NCBI RefSeq assembly: GCF_022846655.1
Contig: NZ_AP025667.1
Span: 3,013,001 to 3,077,000, forward strand
Reading direction: 5' to 3'
Length of the DNA: 64,000 bases
Origin: Streptomyces seoulensis
GTDB lineage: Bacteria; Actinomycetota; Actinomycetes; Streptomycetales; Streptomycetaceae
The notes below the pieces were generated by a model. It was not told the origin of the DNA and did no database searches. It saw nothing but the letters and a program-made list of their open reading frames with translations. Shown in pieces: positions 8,935 through 16,118 of the stretch. The position numbers were made by a program, and so were the translations under genes. The first letter of the stretch is position 1, and the number at the start of each line of letters is the position of its first letter.

Positions 8935-9312
8935 CTAGTGCTCGACCCTGATGTCGGTGAAGCTGATGACGAAGGCGTCGGGGTCCTCGTCCTCGTCCAG
9001 GTGGTAGCTGGCACTGGCCCATGCGTCGGTGAGAAGCACCCGGCGGGCGGTGGGGGCGGCGGGGTCGCCCGCGATGAGGACGACGTCCTGGTGGGTGTCG
9101 GTGTTCTCGACGTCCTCGATCCAGGCGGTGGTGGCCGGGTGACGGACGTCGCCGCGGGTGAGGATCACGTCACCCGAGAGGGGCACCGGGGCCTTGGCGT
9201 CGGAGGCGAGGAACGTGTCGATGTCGAGTTCGGTCCCGGCAAGGGTGAGCTTGGTGACGGAGGCGAGTGGTTCGGCCTGGTCGCCGGCGAGTGCGAGGTG
9301 GTACGTGGTCAT
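8935..9312 (-). CDS. Small acidic beta-rich protein, possibly tail-tube (gp19/Hcp)-like
   Basis: 125 residues, ATG 9312 with AGGAGA upstream. It starts 29 bases after the stop of the PCuAC-like gene and is surely co-transcribed with it. Predicted strands dominate: MTTYHLALAG, KLTLAGTELDIDTFL, LSGDVILTRGDVRHPATTAW, then RRVLLTDAWASASYHL and a final DAFVISFTDIRVEH. The run L-T-R-G-(9)-W-I-(x)-D-V followed by a late A-W and a closing strand resembles phage tail-tube gp19 and type VI Hcp proteins, but the match is by eye and weak. No signal peptide. It may simply be a beta-barrel or beta-sandwich accessory protein of unknown role. Confidence 0.45.
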   Translation of the reverse strand: MTTYHLALAGDQAEPLASVTKLTLAGTELDIDTFLASDAKAPVPLSGDVILTRGDVRHPATTAWIEDVENTDTHQDVVLIAGDPAAPTARRVLLTDAWASASYHLDEDEDPDAFVISFTDIRVEH

Positions 9313-9341
9313 GAGCGGGTCTCCTGGTGGCGTCGGCGGGG

Positions 9342-9740
9342 TCAGTACAGTTCGGGCGACGTGCGAACGGGCATGCGGACCTTGAAGACCGTGCCGTTGT
9401 CCAGGAAGAAGATGACGCGGGCGTTGTCGCCCGGAGTGATCAGGTGGGTCGGCTTCTCGAACATGATGTGGTAGCTGCCCGGCACGAGCGCGAACTCGCC
9501 CTTGCCGGGGACGGTGACGCCGTCGACCTTGACCATCTTGGACGTCTCGCCGTCGACGACGCTCCGGTAGATCGTGATGCGCTGGTAGTCGGGGCTCTTG
9601 AGCTTGGTGATCTTGATGTCCTTGTCGGCGGAGCTCCGCAGCGTGATGTAGCCGGCGGCGGGCAGCGCGTTGGGCAGCCAGCGGACCCAGGCACTGTTCT
9701 TCGCGGACGTGATGTCGGTGGAGACCGGCGTCTTCGCCAT
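9342..9740 (-). CDS. PCu(A)C-like protein without signal peptide
   Basis: 132 residues, ATG 9740 with GGAAGGAAG upstream. The order of strands matches PCu(A)C copper chaperones: WVRWLPNALPAAGYITLRSS, DIKITKLKSPDYQRITIYRS, SKMVKVDGVTVPGKGEF, the family-typical VPGSYHIMFEKP and a final strand VIFFLDNGTVFKVRMPV. Of the usual four copper ligands, the H-x-M pair (HIM) and one Met (SKM) are present, while the first His of the E-L-H motif is a Tyr (TIYRS). Normal members are exported; this one begins MAKTPVSTDITSAKN and has no signal peptide or lipobox. Role therefore uncertain; it forms a two-gene unit with the next gene. Confidence 0.6.
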   Translation of the reverse strand: MAKTPVSTDITSAKNSAWVRWLPNALPAAGYITLRSSADKDIKITKLKSPDYQRITIYRSVVDGETSKMVKVDGVTVPGKGEFALVPGSYHIMFEKPTHLITPGDNARVIFFLDNGTVFKVRMPVRTSPELY

Positions 9741-9973
9741 CGATGTGACTTCCTTCCGTGGGGTCCCGCGACCTCACTCGCCGTCACTCTATGCAGTCGC
9801 CCGGTCGCGGTGAGGGTGCCCGACTGGAAGATCATCCGATCCGGTGGTGCGTGCGTGTGTCCGGAAGCCGAGGTCCGCCACTCGTGCGGGTGAGGTGCCG
9901 TGTCTTCGTCGTGGGCCGGTCGGTGCGGCCGGGAAACTGGGCGGGCCAGTAGGCCGCACACCGGAGGATTCGC

Positions 9974-10501
9974 ATGGCGGAAGAGCTGTACGCGACGCTG
10001 AAGACCAACAAGGGCGACATCGTGGTCCGGCTGCTGCCGAACCACGCCCCCAAGACCGTGCGCAACTTCGTGGAGCTCGCCAACGGCGACCGCGAGTGGA
10101 CCGACCCCTCGACCGGTCAGCCCAGTAGTGAACCGCTGTACGACGGAACGGTGTTCCACCGCGTCATCGAGGGCTTCATGATCCAGGGCGGCGACCCCCT
10201 GGGCAACGGGACCGGCGGGCCCGGGTACAAGTTCGCCGACGAGTTCCACCCGGACCTGGCGTTCACCAAGCCCTACCTGCTGGCCATGGCCAATGCCGGG
10301 CCGGGCACCAACGGGTCCCAGTTCTTCATCACCTTCGCGCCCACCACGTGGCTCACCGGCAAGCACACCATCTTCGGAGAGGTGGCCGACGAGGCGAGCA
10401 TGCGGGTCGTCGACTCCATCGGCACGACGGAGACCAACCCCCGCAACGACCGGCCGGTCCAGGACGTGGTCATCGAGAAGGTCGTCGTCGAGACCCGCTG
10501 A
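9974..10501 (+). CDS. Peptidyl-prolyl cis-trans isomerase, cyclophilin type
   Basis: 175 residues, ATG 9974 with GGAGGA eight bases upstream. All cyclophilin signatures are present: TNKGDIVVRLLPNHAPKTV, the active-site FHRVIEGFMIQGGDP with catalytic Arg, the NGSQFFITFAPT block and the Trp of TTWLTGKHTIFGEV. No signal peptide, so it is a cytoplasmic folding enzyme catalysing proline isomerisation. Length is normal for a small bacterial cyclophilin; the insert WTDPSTGQPSSEPL is typical of the streptomycete forms. Convergent with the MFS gene, 52 bases apart. Confidence 0.97.
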   Translation: MAEELYATLKTNKGDIVVRLLPNHAPKTVRNFVELANGDREWTDPSTGQPSSEPLYDGTVFHRVIEGFMIQGGDPLGNGTGGPGYKFADEFHPDLAFTKPYLLAMANAGPGTNGSQFFITFAPTTWLTGKHTIFGEVADEASMRVVDSIGTTETNPRNDRPVQDVVIEKVVVETR

Positions 10502-10553
10502 TCCAGGCGGGCTCAAGGCGTCGTCACCGGCACCGCCGTCCGCGGGGCGGGCG

Positions 10554-11924
10554 TCAGTCCAGGGCCACGTTCTTCGTCTCCGGCGCCCACGCCACCGACG
10601 CGACCAGGCCCACCGCCAGGACGACTGTCAGCACCAGCATCGTGGGGGAGAACCCGGCGTGCTCGAGGCTGAGCGGCAGCAGGAAGGTGCCGATGGCGGA
10701 GCCGATGCGGCTCATGCCGTTGAGCAGGCCGACGCCGGAACTGCGCAGGTCGGTCGGGAACAGCTCGGCCGGATAGACCTGGTCGAGGTTGACCGCGGCC
10801 GACATGGTGAACGTGAACAGCAGGAACAGCGGGAAGAGCACGGCCGTGGGCGCGTCGGGCCAGGCCGCCATGGGGGCGAGCGAGGCGATGAGGACGACGA
10901 AGGACCAGATCGTCAGCCCGCGCCGGCTCATTTTCGCCACGAACCACAGGCCCGCCACGCTGCCGCCCAGCAGGAACAGGTTCAGCACGCCGTCGCTGGT
11001 GGTGTCCTCCTCGCCGACCCCCATCTTGGCCAGCACCAGCGGCAGGAAGGTGTAGATGGCGAAGTACGGCACCACCTGGGCGTTGTAGAAGATGATCCCG
11101 AAAGCGGTGCGCCGCCAGTACGCGCGTCCGAACAGGTCGCGGTAGCGCGCCTGCGGCCGCTTCGCCGCGGCGCGCGCGATCCGCGCCAGTGACGCGACCG
11201 CGTCCTCGTCGCCGCCGAGGCGGCGCACCACGGCCCGCGCCTGGTCGATACGCCCGCGCGCCATGAGCCAGCGCGGCGACTCGGGCACGCCGAGCCGCAG
11301 CAGTACCACGGCCAGGGCGGGGATGCTGCTGGAGGCGAGCAGCCACCGCCACGCCTCGCCGCCGATGCCGACCACCCAGTTGCCGAGGAAGAACGCCACG
11401 ACGTAGCCCACCGTCCACATGACGGTCAGGGAGGCGAGCAGGCCGCCCCGGTAGCGGCGCGGGACGAACTCGGCGACGAGGGTCGGGCCCAGCGCGTAGT
11501 CGGCGCCGATGCCGATGCCGATCAGCAGCCGCAGCACGAACAACTGGGCGGGGCCGGTCACGAAGAACTCGGCCGCCGACGCGACCGCGATGAGCAGGAA
11601 GTTGTACGTGTACAGGCGCTGACGGCCGATGTGGTCGGCGGCCCAGCCGATGACGACGCTGCCGAGGAAGATGCCGATCAGCGCCGCCGCCCCGAGCAGC
11701 CCCTCCCACACGGAGCCGAACCCCAGCTGTCCGGCGATCACCGGCAGGGCGATGCTGATGATGCCGAGTTCATAGCCGTCGGAGTAGTTGGCGCAGAACG
11801 TCAGCGCGGTGATCCGCAGGTGGAAGCGGTTCAGGGGCGCGTCGTCGAACGCCGTGGCGGCCTCGTCGCTCCCTGAGGGGCCGGGGTTGTCACTCCCGGA
11901 GGAAGAGGTCTTGCTCTGCGGCAT
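10554..11924 (-). CDS. MFS transporter (sugar/organic solute porter type)
   Basis: 456 residues from ATG 11924. It begins inside the 3' end of the RpiR regulator gene (35 bases of overlap), so the two are co-translated. Twelve membrane helices are visible, with MFS signatures GWAADHIGRQRLYTYNF after helix 2, PRRYRGGLLASL and VPESPRWLMARGR after helix 6, as in the sugar porter/metabolite:proton symporter group, and FPTDLRSSGVGLLNGMSRIG in the second half. The soluble Ser-rich N-terminus is short. The substrate is probably that of the divergent lyase at 12830 and the effector of the regulator, but its nature is unknown. Confidence 0.9.
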   Translation of the reverse strand: MPQSKTSSSGSDNPGPSGSDEAATAFDDAPLNRFHLRITALTFCANYSDGYELGIISIALPVIAGQLGFGSVWEGLLGAAALIGIFLGSVVIGWAADHIGRQRLYTYNFLLIAVASAAEFFVTGPAQLFVLRLLIGIGIGADYALGPTLVAEFVPRRYRGGLLASLTVMWTVGYVVAFFLGNWVVGIGGEAWRWLLASSSIPALAVVLLRLGVPESPRWLMARGRIDQARAVVRRLGGDEDAVASLARIARAAAKRPQARYRDLFGRAYWRRTAFGIIFYNAQVVPYFAIYTFLPLVLAKMGVGEEDTTSDGVLNLFLLGGSVAGLWFVAKMSRRGLTIWSFVVLIASLAPMAAWPDAPTAVLFPLFLLFTFTMSAAVNLDQVYPAELFPTDLRSSGVGLLNGMSRIGSAIGTFLLPLSLEHAGFSPTMLVLTVVLAVGLVASVAWAPETKNVALD

Positions 11925-12714
11925 AGTCTTCGAAACCTTCCAGTCGTTGCCGGGCCGAGGCACCGGCCGCGTCGGCCATCGCCTCCACCAGCGCCGCGGT
12001 CAGCGAGACCACCGCGGCGTGCGAGTCGAACACGGACTCGGAGGCGACCCCCGCGCTCAGCACGTCGTCGGCGAGGGGGGTGAGCGCCGAGACGAGCCGG
12101 TCCGTGATCAGAAGTGTGTGCAGGCCCAGGGAACGAGCCTGTCGGAGAGCGGCCGCGCTCTCCCGCGGGTAGCGGGGGAGCGCGACCATCACCAGTGTTC
12201 GGGCGCCACACCGGTGGGCGTGCCGCAGATGGTCGCCGAACACACTGCCCGAGTCGGTCAGCAGCCGGACGTCCGGATGAATCTTGGTGGCAAGGTAGGC
12301 GAACGAGGCGGCCTGCGCGGCCGACACGCGGTACCCCACGACGAGCAGCGGAACGGACGCCATCAGCCGCCCGGCGACGGCCCGCAGCCGTGTCTCGTCG
12401 GCGAGCTGGGCGCGCAGCGCGGCGAGGTTGCGCAGGTCGGCGTCGACGGCGGCCTGGAACTTGTTGCCGCCGCGCTCCAGCACCGGCTCGGTCGTCGCCG
12501 TGCGCAGATAGCGCCGGAACTCCGCGTACCCGTCGAAGCCGAGCAGCGCGACGAAACGGGTCACCGACGGCTGGCTGACCTGCGCGTGCTCGGCCAGCTC
12601 GGCGCTGGTCAGCGCGGCGGCGTCGCGCGGACGCTCGGCCAGGTAGCTGGCGATGCGCCGCTGTGCGGGCGTGAGACGGTGCGCCGTGAGCAGCTCGTGC
12701 AGCGACCGGGGCAC
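11890..12714 (-). CDS. MurR/RpiR family transcriptional regulator with SIS domain
   Basis: 274 residues. GTG 12714 is chosen for the AAGGAG six bases upstream; upstream in-frame codons would extend into the promoter of the divergent gene. Residues 1-75 are the RpiR helix-turn-helix (LTPAQRRIASYLAERP, ELAEHAQVSQPSVTRFVALL, GYAEFRRYL). Residues about 105-240 are a SIS sugar-phosphate-binding domain (LLVVGYRVSAAQAASFAYLA, ARTLVMVALPRYPRESAAAL, LHTLLITDRLVSALTPLADD). RpiR proteins repress or activate neighbouring catabolic genes in response to a phosphorylated ligand. Here the neighbours are the overlapping MFS gene and the divergent lyase homologue. Confidence 0.92.
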   Translation of the reverse strand: MPRSLHELLTAHRLTPAQRRIASYLAERPRDAAALTSAELAEHAQVSQPSVTRFVALLGFDGYAEFRRYLRTATTEPVLERGGNKFQAAVDADLRNLAALRAQLADETRLRAVAGRLMASVPLLVVGYRVSAAQAASFAYLATKIHPDVRLLTDSGSVFGDHLRHAHRCGARTLVMVALPRYPRESAAALRQARSLGLHTLLITDRLVSALTPLADDVLSAGVASESVFDSHAAVVSLTAALVEAMADAAGASARQRLEGFEDYAAEQDLFLRE

Positions 12715-12757
12715 CAGGTTCTCCTTCCGGCCGGCGCGGTTGTCGTCGGCCCGGTTC

Positions 12758-12786
12758 TTGCCAGCGGAGTGAATCAAGAGTTACAT
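12758..12786 (+). promoter_or_regulatory. Candidate promoter of the lyase gene with nearby inverted repeats
   Basis: TTGCCA (12758-12763), 17 bases, TTACAT (12781-12786) fits a vegetative promoter; the transcript would start near 12793 and give a leader of about 37 bases. The stretch 12768-12816 is unusually AT-rich and has GAAT (12771) opposed to ATTC (12790) and TTC-GCAG-GAA at 12791-12800, plausible operator halves for the RpiR protein. Confidence 0.5.
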
Positions 12787-12829
12787 GCTATTCGCAGGAA
12801 TGAATGAACTGCTGTCAAGAGGGGTGGCG

Positions 12830-14281
12830 ATGACCGACACGAGCCGCATCCTGATCAGCGGCACCGGGCTCAGATGTGCCGACGTGGTCCGCGTGGCCCG
12901 CCGCAGCGCGTGGCCGAAGCTGGCTCCGGACGCGCTGACCAGGGCGGAACAGAGCTACGAACTGGCCGTGGAGCTGGGCGCGAAGGGCGCGGTCTACGGC
13001 AGGACGACCGGCGTCGGCGCCAACCGCCACATCGTCGTGGATCCCGACGGCGCCGACCTGCATGGGCTGCGCCTGCTGCGCAGCCACGCCGGAGGCACCG
13101 GCGCCCCGCTGCCCGACGACGCGGTGCGCGCCGTCATGGCCGTCCGCCTCAACCAGCTCGCCGCCGGCGGCAGCGGGGTGCACCCCCGGCTGCTGCGGGC
13201 ACTGGAGCAGGCCCTGCGCGTCGGAGCGCTGCCGCTCGTGCACACCCGGGGCGCGATCGGCACCGGCGACCTGACGGCGCTGGCCGAGATCGCGCTGACC
13301 CTCGCCGGTGAACTGCCCTGGGAGTCCGGCGGCATCGACCCGGTGGCGATCAGCCCCGGCGACGCGCTCGCCTTCATCTCCAGCAACGCCGCGACGCTCG
13401 CCGAGGCCGTACTGGCCTGGCACGACCTGTCCCGGCTGCTGGCGGCGAGCCATGTGGTGACCGCGCTGACCTTCTGCGCACTGGGCGGCTCGGCCGAGGC
13501 GTACGACGAACGCGTGCACGCCTCGCGGCCGCATCCCGGCGCCGTGCGCTGCGCCGCGGAGCTGCGCCGACTGCTCACCTCGGGCGGCGACCTGCCGCCC
13601 GGCCGACGCCTCCAGGACCCCTTCGGGCTACGGGCCTTCCCCCAGGTGCAGGGACCCGCGCTGGAGGCCGCCGCCCATGTCGAACGAGTGCTGGAGGTCG
13701 ACCTCAACGCGGCGGCGGAGAACCCGCTCATCGACACCGAGAGCCAACAGGCATACCACCACGGCCAGTTCTCCACCGCGCCGGTCGCGCTCGCCTTCGA
13801 CTACCTGCGCGCCGCGCTGCACCACACCGCGGAACTGTCCGCCGCCCGCCTGAGCGACCTCGTCGAACCGGACCTCAGCGGGCTGCCGCCGTTCCTGGCC
13901 GAGGGCCCCGCGGGCAGCTCGGGCGTCATGATCCTCGAGTACGTCGCCCACGACGCCCTCGGCACGCTGCGCCACGCCGCCTCCCCGGTCACCCTGGGCA
14001 CCGCGGTGATCTCCCGCGGCCTGGAGGACCACGCCAGCTTCTCCACCCACGCCGTACGCAGCACGGTGGCGGCGACGGCGGCGTACCGCACGGTGCTTGC
14101 CTGTGAACTGCTCGGCGCGGTACGCGCGTTGCGCATCTCCGGCACGGAACTGCCCGACACCCCGCTGCGCGGGGCCTTCGCCCTGGCCACGGCCGGACTC
14201 CCGCACGTGGCCGAGGACCACCCGCTCAGCGCCGAGATCCAGCAGGCGGAACGCCTCCTCGACCGGCTGGCGGCCCTGTAG
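12830..14281 (+). CDS. HAL/PAL-family lyase homologue lacking the MIO Ala-Ser-Gly triad
   Basis: 483 residues; ATG 12830 follows AGAGGGG by five bases (an ATG at 12785 is possible). Family features: YGRTTGVGANRH with the catalytic-type Tyr56, RLNQLAAGGSGVHPRLL, DPFGLRAFPQVQG, LNAAAENPLID, and SRGLEDHASFSTH near the C-terminus. The loop that normally reads GSxGASGDLAPL, whose Ala-Ser-Gly cyclises to the MIO electrophile, here reads RGAIGTGDLTALAE (residues 140-153), one residue shorter, without the Ala-Ser pair. The segment matching HutH Asn195 (normally LLNGTQ) is FISSNA. It should therefore not make MIO; it may be a lyase with another chemistry, a mutase-like or a binding protein. Divergent from its probable regulator and transporter. 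Confidence 0.85.
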   Translation: MTDTSRILISGTGLRCADVVRVARRSAWPKLAPDALTRAEQSYELAVELGAKGAVYGRTTGVGANRHIVVDPDGADLHGLRLLRSHAGGTGAPLPDDAVRAVMAVRLNQLAAGGSGVHPRLLRALEQALRVGALPLVHTRGAIGTGDLTALAEIALTLAGELPWESGGIDPVAISPGDALAFISSNAATLAEAVLAWHDLSRLLAASHVVTALTFCALGGSAEAYDERVHASRPHPGAVRCAAELRRLLTSGGDLPPGRRLQDPFGLRAFPQVQGPALEAAAHVERVLEVDLNAAAENPLIDTESQQAYHHGQFSTAPVALAFDYLRAALHHTAELSAARLSDLVEPDLSGLPPFLAEGPAGSSGVMILEYVAHDALGTLRHAASPVTLGTAVISRGLEDHASFSTHAVRSTVAATAAYRTVLACELLGAVRALRISGTELPDTPLRGAFALATAGLPHVAEDHPLSAEIQQAERLLDRLAAL

Positions 14282-14300
14282 ACGGGCCGCCGGACCGGCT

Positions 14301-14735
14301 TCAGTCGAGGCAGAACTCGTTGCCCTCGACGTCCTGCATCAGGAGGCACGACTCGTTGACACCGTCGGCGAGCAGCAACTTGCCGCGCACCGCGCCGAGC
14401 GGGACCAGGCGCGCGCACTCGGCCTCGAGGGCCGCGAGGCGCTCCTCGCCCACGAGCCCGGTGCCGACCCTTACGTCGAGGTGCACCCGGTTCTTGACGA
14501 CCTTGCCCTCGGGCACGCGCTGGAAGTACATGCGGGGGCCCACCCCGGTGGGGTCCATGCAGACGAACCCCGATCCCTGCTCCTCGGGCGGCAGCGAGCC
14601 GGTGTACTCGTCCCACGTGGCGAACCCCTCCGGGGGCGGCGGGACGACGTACCCCAGCACCTCGCACCAGAAGCGGGCGACGCGCTCGGGATCGGCGCAG
14701 TCGAAGGTGACTTGGAACTTCCTGATCACTGACAC
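14301..14735 (-). CDS. VOC family protein
   Basis: 144 residues, GTG 14735. One VOC domain: IRKFQVTFDCADPERVARFW, EVLGYVVPPPPEGF, then the middle block GFVCMDPTGVGPRMYFQRVPE, KVVKNRVHLDVRVG and the closing LMQDVEGNEFCLD. The block PxxGxxPRMYFQRVPExKxxKNRVHLDV is typical of a large actinobacterial subfamily of unknown substrate. Convergent with the lyase homologue, only 19 bases between stops; no obvious link of function. Confidence 0.9.
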   Translation of the reverse strand: MSVIRKFQVTFDCADPERVARFWCEVLGYVVPPPPEGFATWDEYTGSLPPEEQGSGFVCMDPTGVGPRMYFQRVPEGKVVKNRVHLDVRVGTGLVGEERLAALEAECARLVPLGAVRGKLLLADGVNESCLLMQDVEGNEFCLD

Positions 14736-14830
14736 GGGCGCACCCTAACAGGGGAGGGCGTCGCTCATCTCCCAATAAAAACGCCCCTGTTGGTGAGGTG
14801 TGATCCCGGCGCCGAGCGGCTCGGCCGCCG

Positions 14831-15058
14831 TCACTTCCCCTTCTTCTTCAGCGCCGAAGGCTTGTGTACGGCCGAACGGCCGGACTTGTCGCTGCGGACC
14901 TCGTACTGGGGGTCGTCCGGGGAGGCGTCGACCGTGCGGCCGGCGGCCTCGGTGCGGTGGGTGATCTTCCGCTCGACCTTGCCGGTGGTCTCGGTGCCGT
15001 GCGTGCTCCACGCGACCTCGTCGCCCTTGGCCGGACGGTCCTTGCCGGAGTCGTTCAT
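14831..15058 (-). CDS. DUF2945 (HVA1/TUDOR-like) small basic protein
   Basis: 75 residues, ATG 15058 with GGGAG six bases upstream. The sequence KGDEVAWSTHGTETTGKVERKI followed by DDPQYEVRSDKSGRSAVHKP matches DUF2945, a small SH3/TUDOR-like fold found in bacteria and fungi, and ends in the basic tail ALKKKGK. Function not established; in streptomycetes it is often near stress genes, and here it is divergent from a CBS-domain gene with a candidate stress promoter. Confidence 0.85.
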   Translation of the reverse strand: MNDSGKDRPAKGDEVAWSTHGTETTGKVERKITHRTEAAGRTVDASPDDPQYEVRSDKSGRSAVHKPSALKKKGK

Positions 15059-15129
15059 GGGGTGCTCCCTGGTGCCGGGGGACTCCCCACCACCCTGACC
15101 GGGTGTCCGCCCGTTCGCACCCGGGCGCG

Positions 15130-15154
15130 GGGTCGGCGGCGCGTCCCGGGGTAC
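15130..15154 (+). promoter_or_regulatory. Candidate SigB-type promoter of the CBS gene
   Basis: GGGTC (15130-15134), 14 bases, GGGTAC (15149-15154) matches the Streptomyces SigB form GNNTN, 14-16 bases, GGGTAC/T. The transcript would start near 15161, about 38 bases before the ATG at 15199. Confidence 0.45.
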
Positions 15155-15198
15155 ACGGTGGGGCGTAGGAGCGTGGCCGGACCGAGGAGGACATGGCG

Positions 15199-15627
15199 AT
15201 GGACAGCGTGCGCGAGATCATGACGGGTAACCCCACGACGGTGGACGGCCAGGAGTCGGTGACTTCGGTGGCGCGGACGATGCGCGACGACGGCGTCGAC
15301 GTCGTGCTCGTGGTGGAGGGCGGCAGTGTGCGCGGACTGGTCAGCGATCACGACCTGGTCGTGAGGGCGCTCGCGGACGCGGCCGACGCCGAGAGGATGA
15401 CCGTGGCCGAGGTGGTGCACGGAGGTCTCGTCACCGTGGACATCGACGACGGTCTCGACGTCGTCGCCCGGACGATGGAGGAGAACTCGGTCCGGCAGGT
15501 CGCCGTCATCGAGAGCGGGACACCGGTGGGCGTGGTCGACGCGAGCGACCCCCGCCTCCAGGGCCGCTCGGGCCGCATCGACTCGCCCACCCCGGAGCAC
15601 GCCCGCAGGTCCGGCAGCGACAGCTAG
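15199..15627 (+). CDS. CBS-domain protein
   Basis: 142 residues. ATG 15199 is eight bases after GAGGAGG (15184-15190); the ATG at 15193 is too close. Two CBS motifs: VREIMTGNPTTVDGQESVTS with VVLVVEGGSVRGLVSDHDL, then MTVAEVVHGGLVTVDIDDGL with RQVAVIESGTPVGVVDASD. The pair forms a Bateman module that binds adenosine nucleotides. No other domain is attached, so it is probably a stand-alone energy or stress sensor. The C-terminal 20 residues are polar and disordered. Expression may depend on a SigB-type promoter at 15130-15154. Confidence 0.92.
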   Translation: MDSVREIMTGNPTTVDGQESVTSVARTMRDDGVDVVLVVEGGSVRGLVSDHDLVVRALADAADAERMTVAEVVHGGLVTVDIDDGLDVVARTMEENSVRQVAVIESGTPVGVVDASDPRLQGRSGRIDSPTPEHARRSGSDS

Positions 15628-15732
15628 GGCCTGGACCCCGCGACTGCGGCGGCCCTGGGCCGCGCGGCGGCTCACCGCGCAGCCCTCGGCGCACCCTCGT
15701 AGATTGGGCCGGACACCGCTGGGAGGACAGGC

Positions 15733-16116
15733 ATGCGGCACACCGTCACGGTCGCGGGCCCCGCAGCGCCCGATGTGGTCTGGGAGCGGTACGCGCGGTA
15801 CGACGCATGGGCGCACTGGGCGCCGCATCTACGGGCCGTCGAGACGGAGGGTGACGTCATCCGGCCGGGCGCGCGGGGGGTCGTGCAACTGGCGGGCTTC
15901 CTGCGCGGCCGCTTCGTGGTCACCGAGGTCGACCGGCCGAAGGGCGCCTGGACCTGGAAGGTCGCCTTCCTGGGCATCCCCGTGGAGGTCGGGCACACGA
16001 TGACGCCGGACGGCACGGGCACCCGGGTCGCCGTCGATCTGACGGGGCCGTTGCCGGTGCCTCTGGCCTACGCGCCCATGGTCGACTGGGCGCTGCACCG
16101 GCTCACCCGCGTCTGA
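15733..16116 (+). CDS. SRPBCC family protein
   Basis: 127 residues, ATG 15733 following GGGAGGA. Pattern of the polyketide cyclase/START-like fold: HTVTVAGPAAPDVVWERYAR, WAHWAPHLRAVETEGDVIRP, GVVQLAGFLRGRFVVTEVDR, TWKVAFLGIPVEVGHTMTPD and a final helix. Ligand unknown. Two bases separate its stop from the stop side of the convergent helicase gene, leaving no room for a conventional terminator between them. Confidence 0.85.
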   Translation: MRHTVTVAGPAAPDVVWERYARYDAWAHWAPHLRAVETEGDVIRPGARGVVQLAGFLRGRFVVTEVDRPKGAWTWKVAFLGIPVEVGHTMTPDGTGTRVAVDLTGPLPVPLAYAPMVDWALHRLTRV

Positions 16117-16118
16117 CC

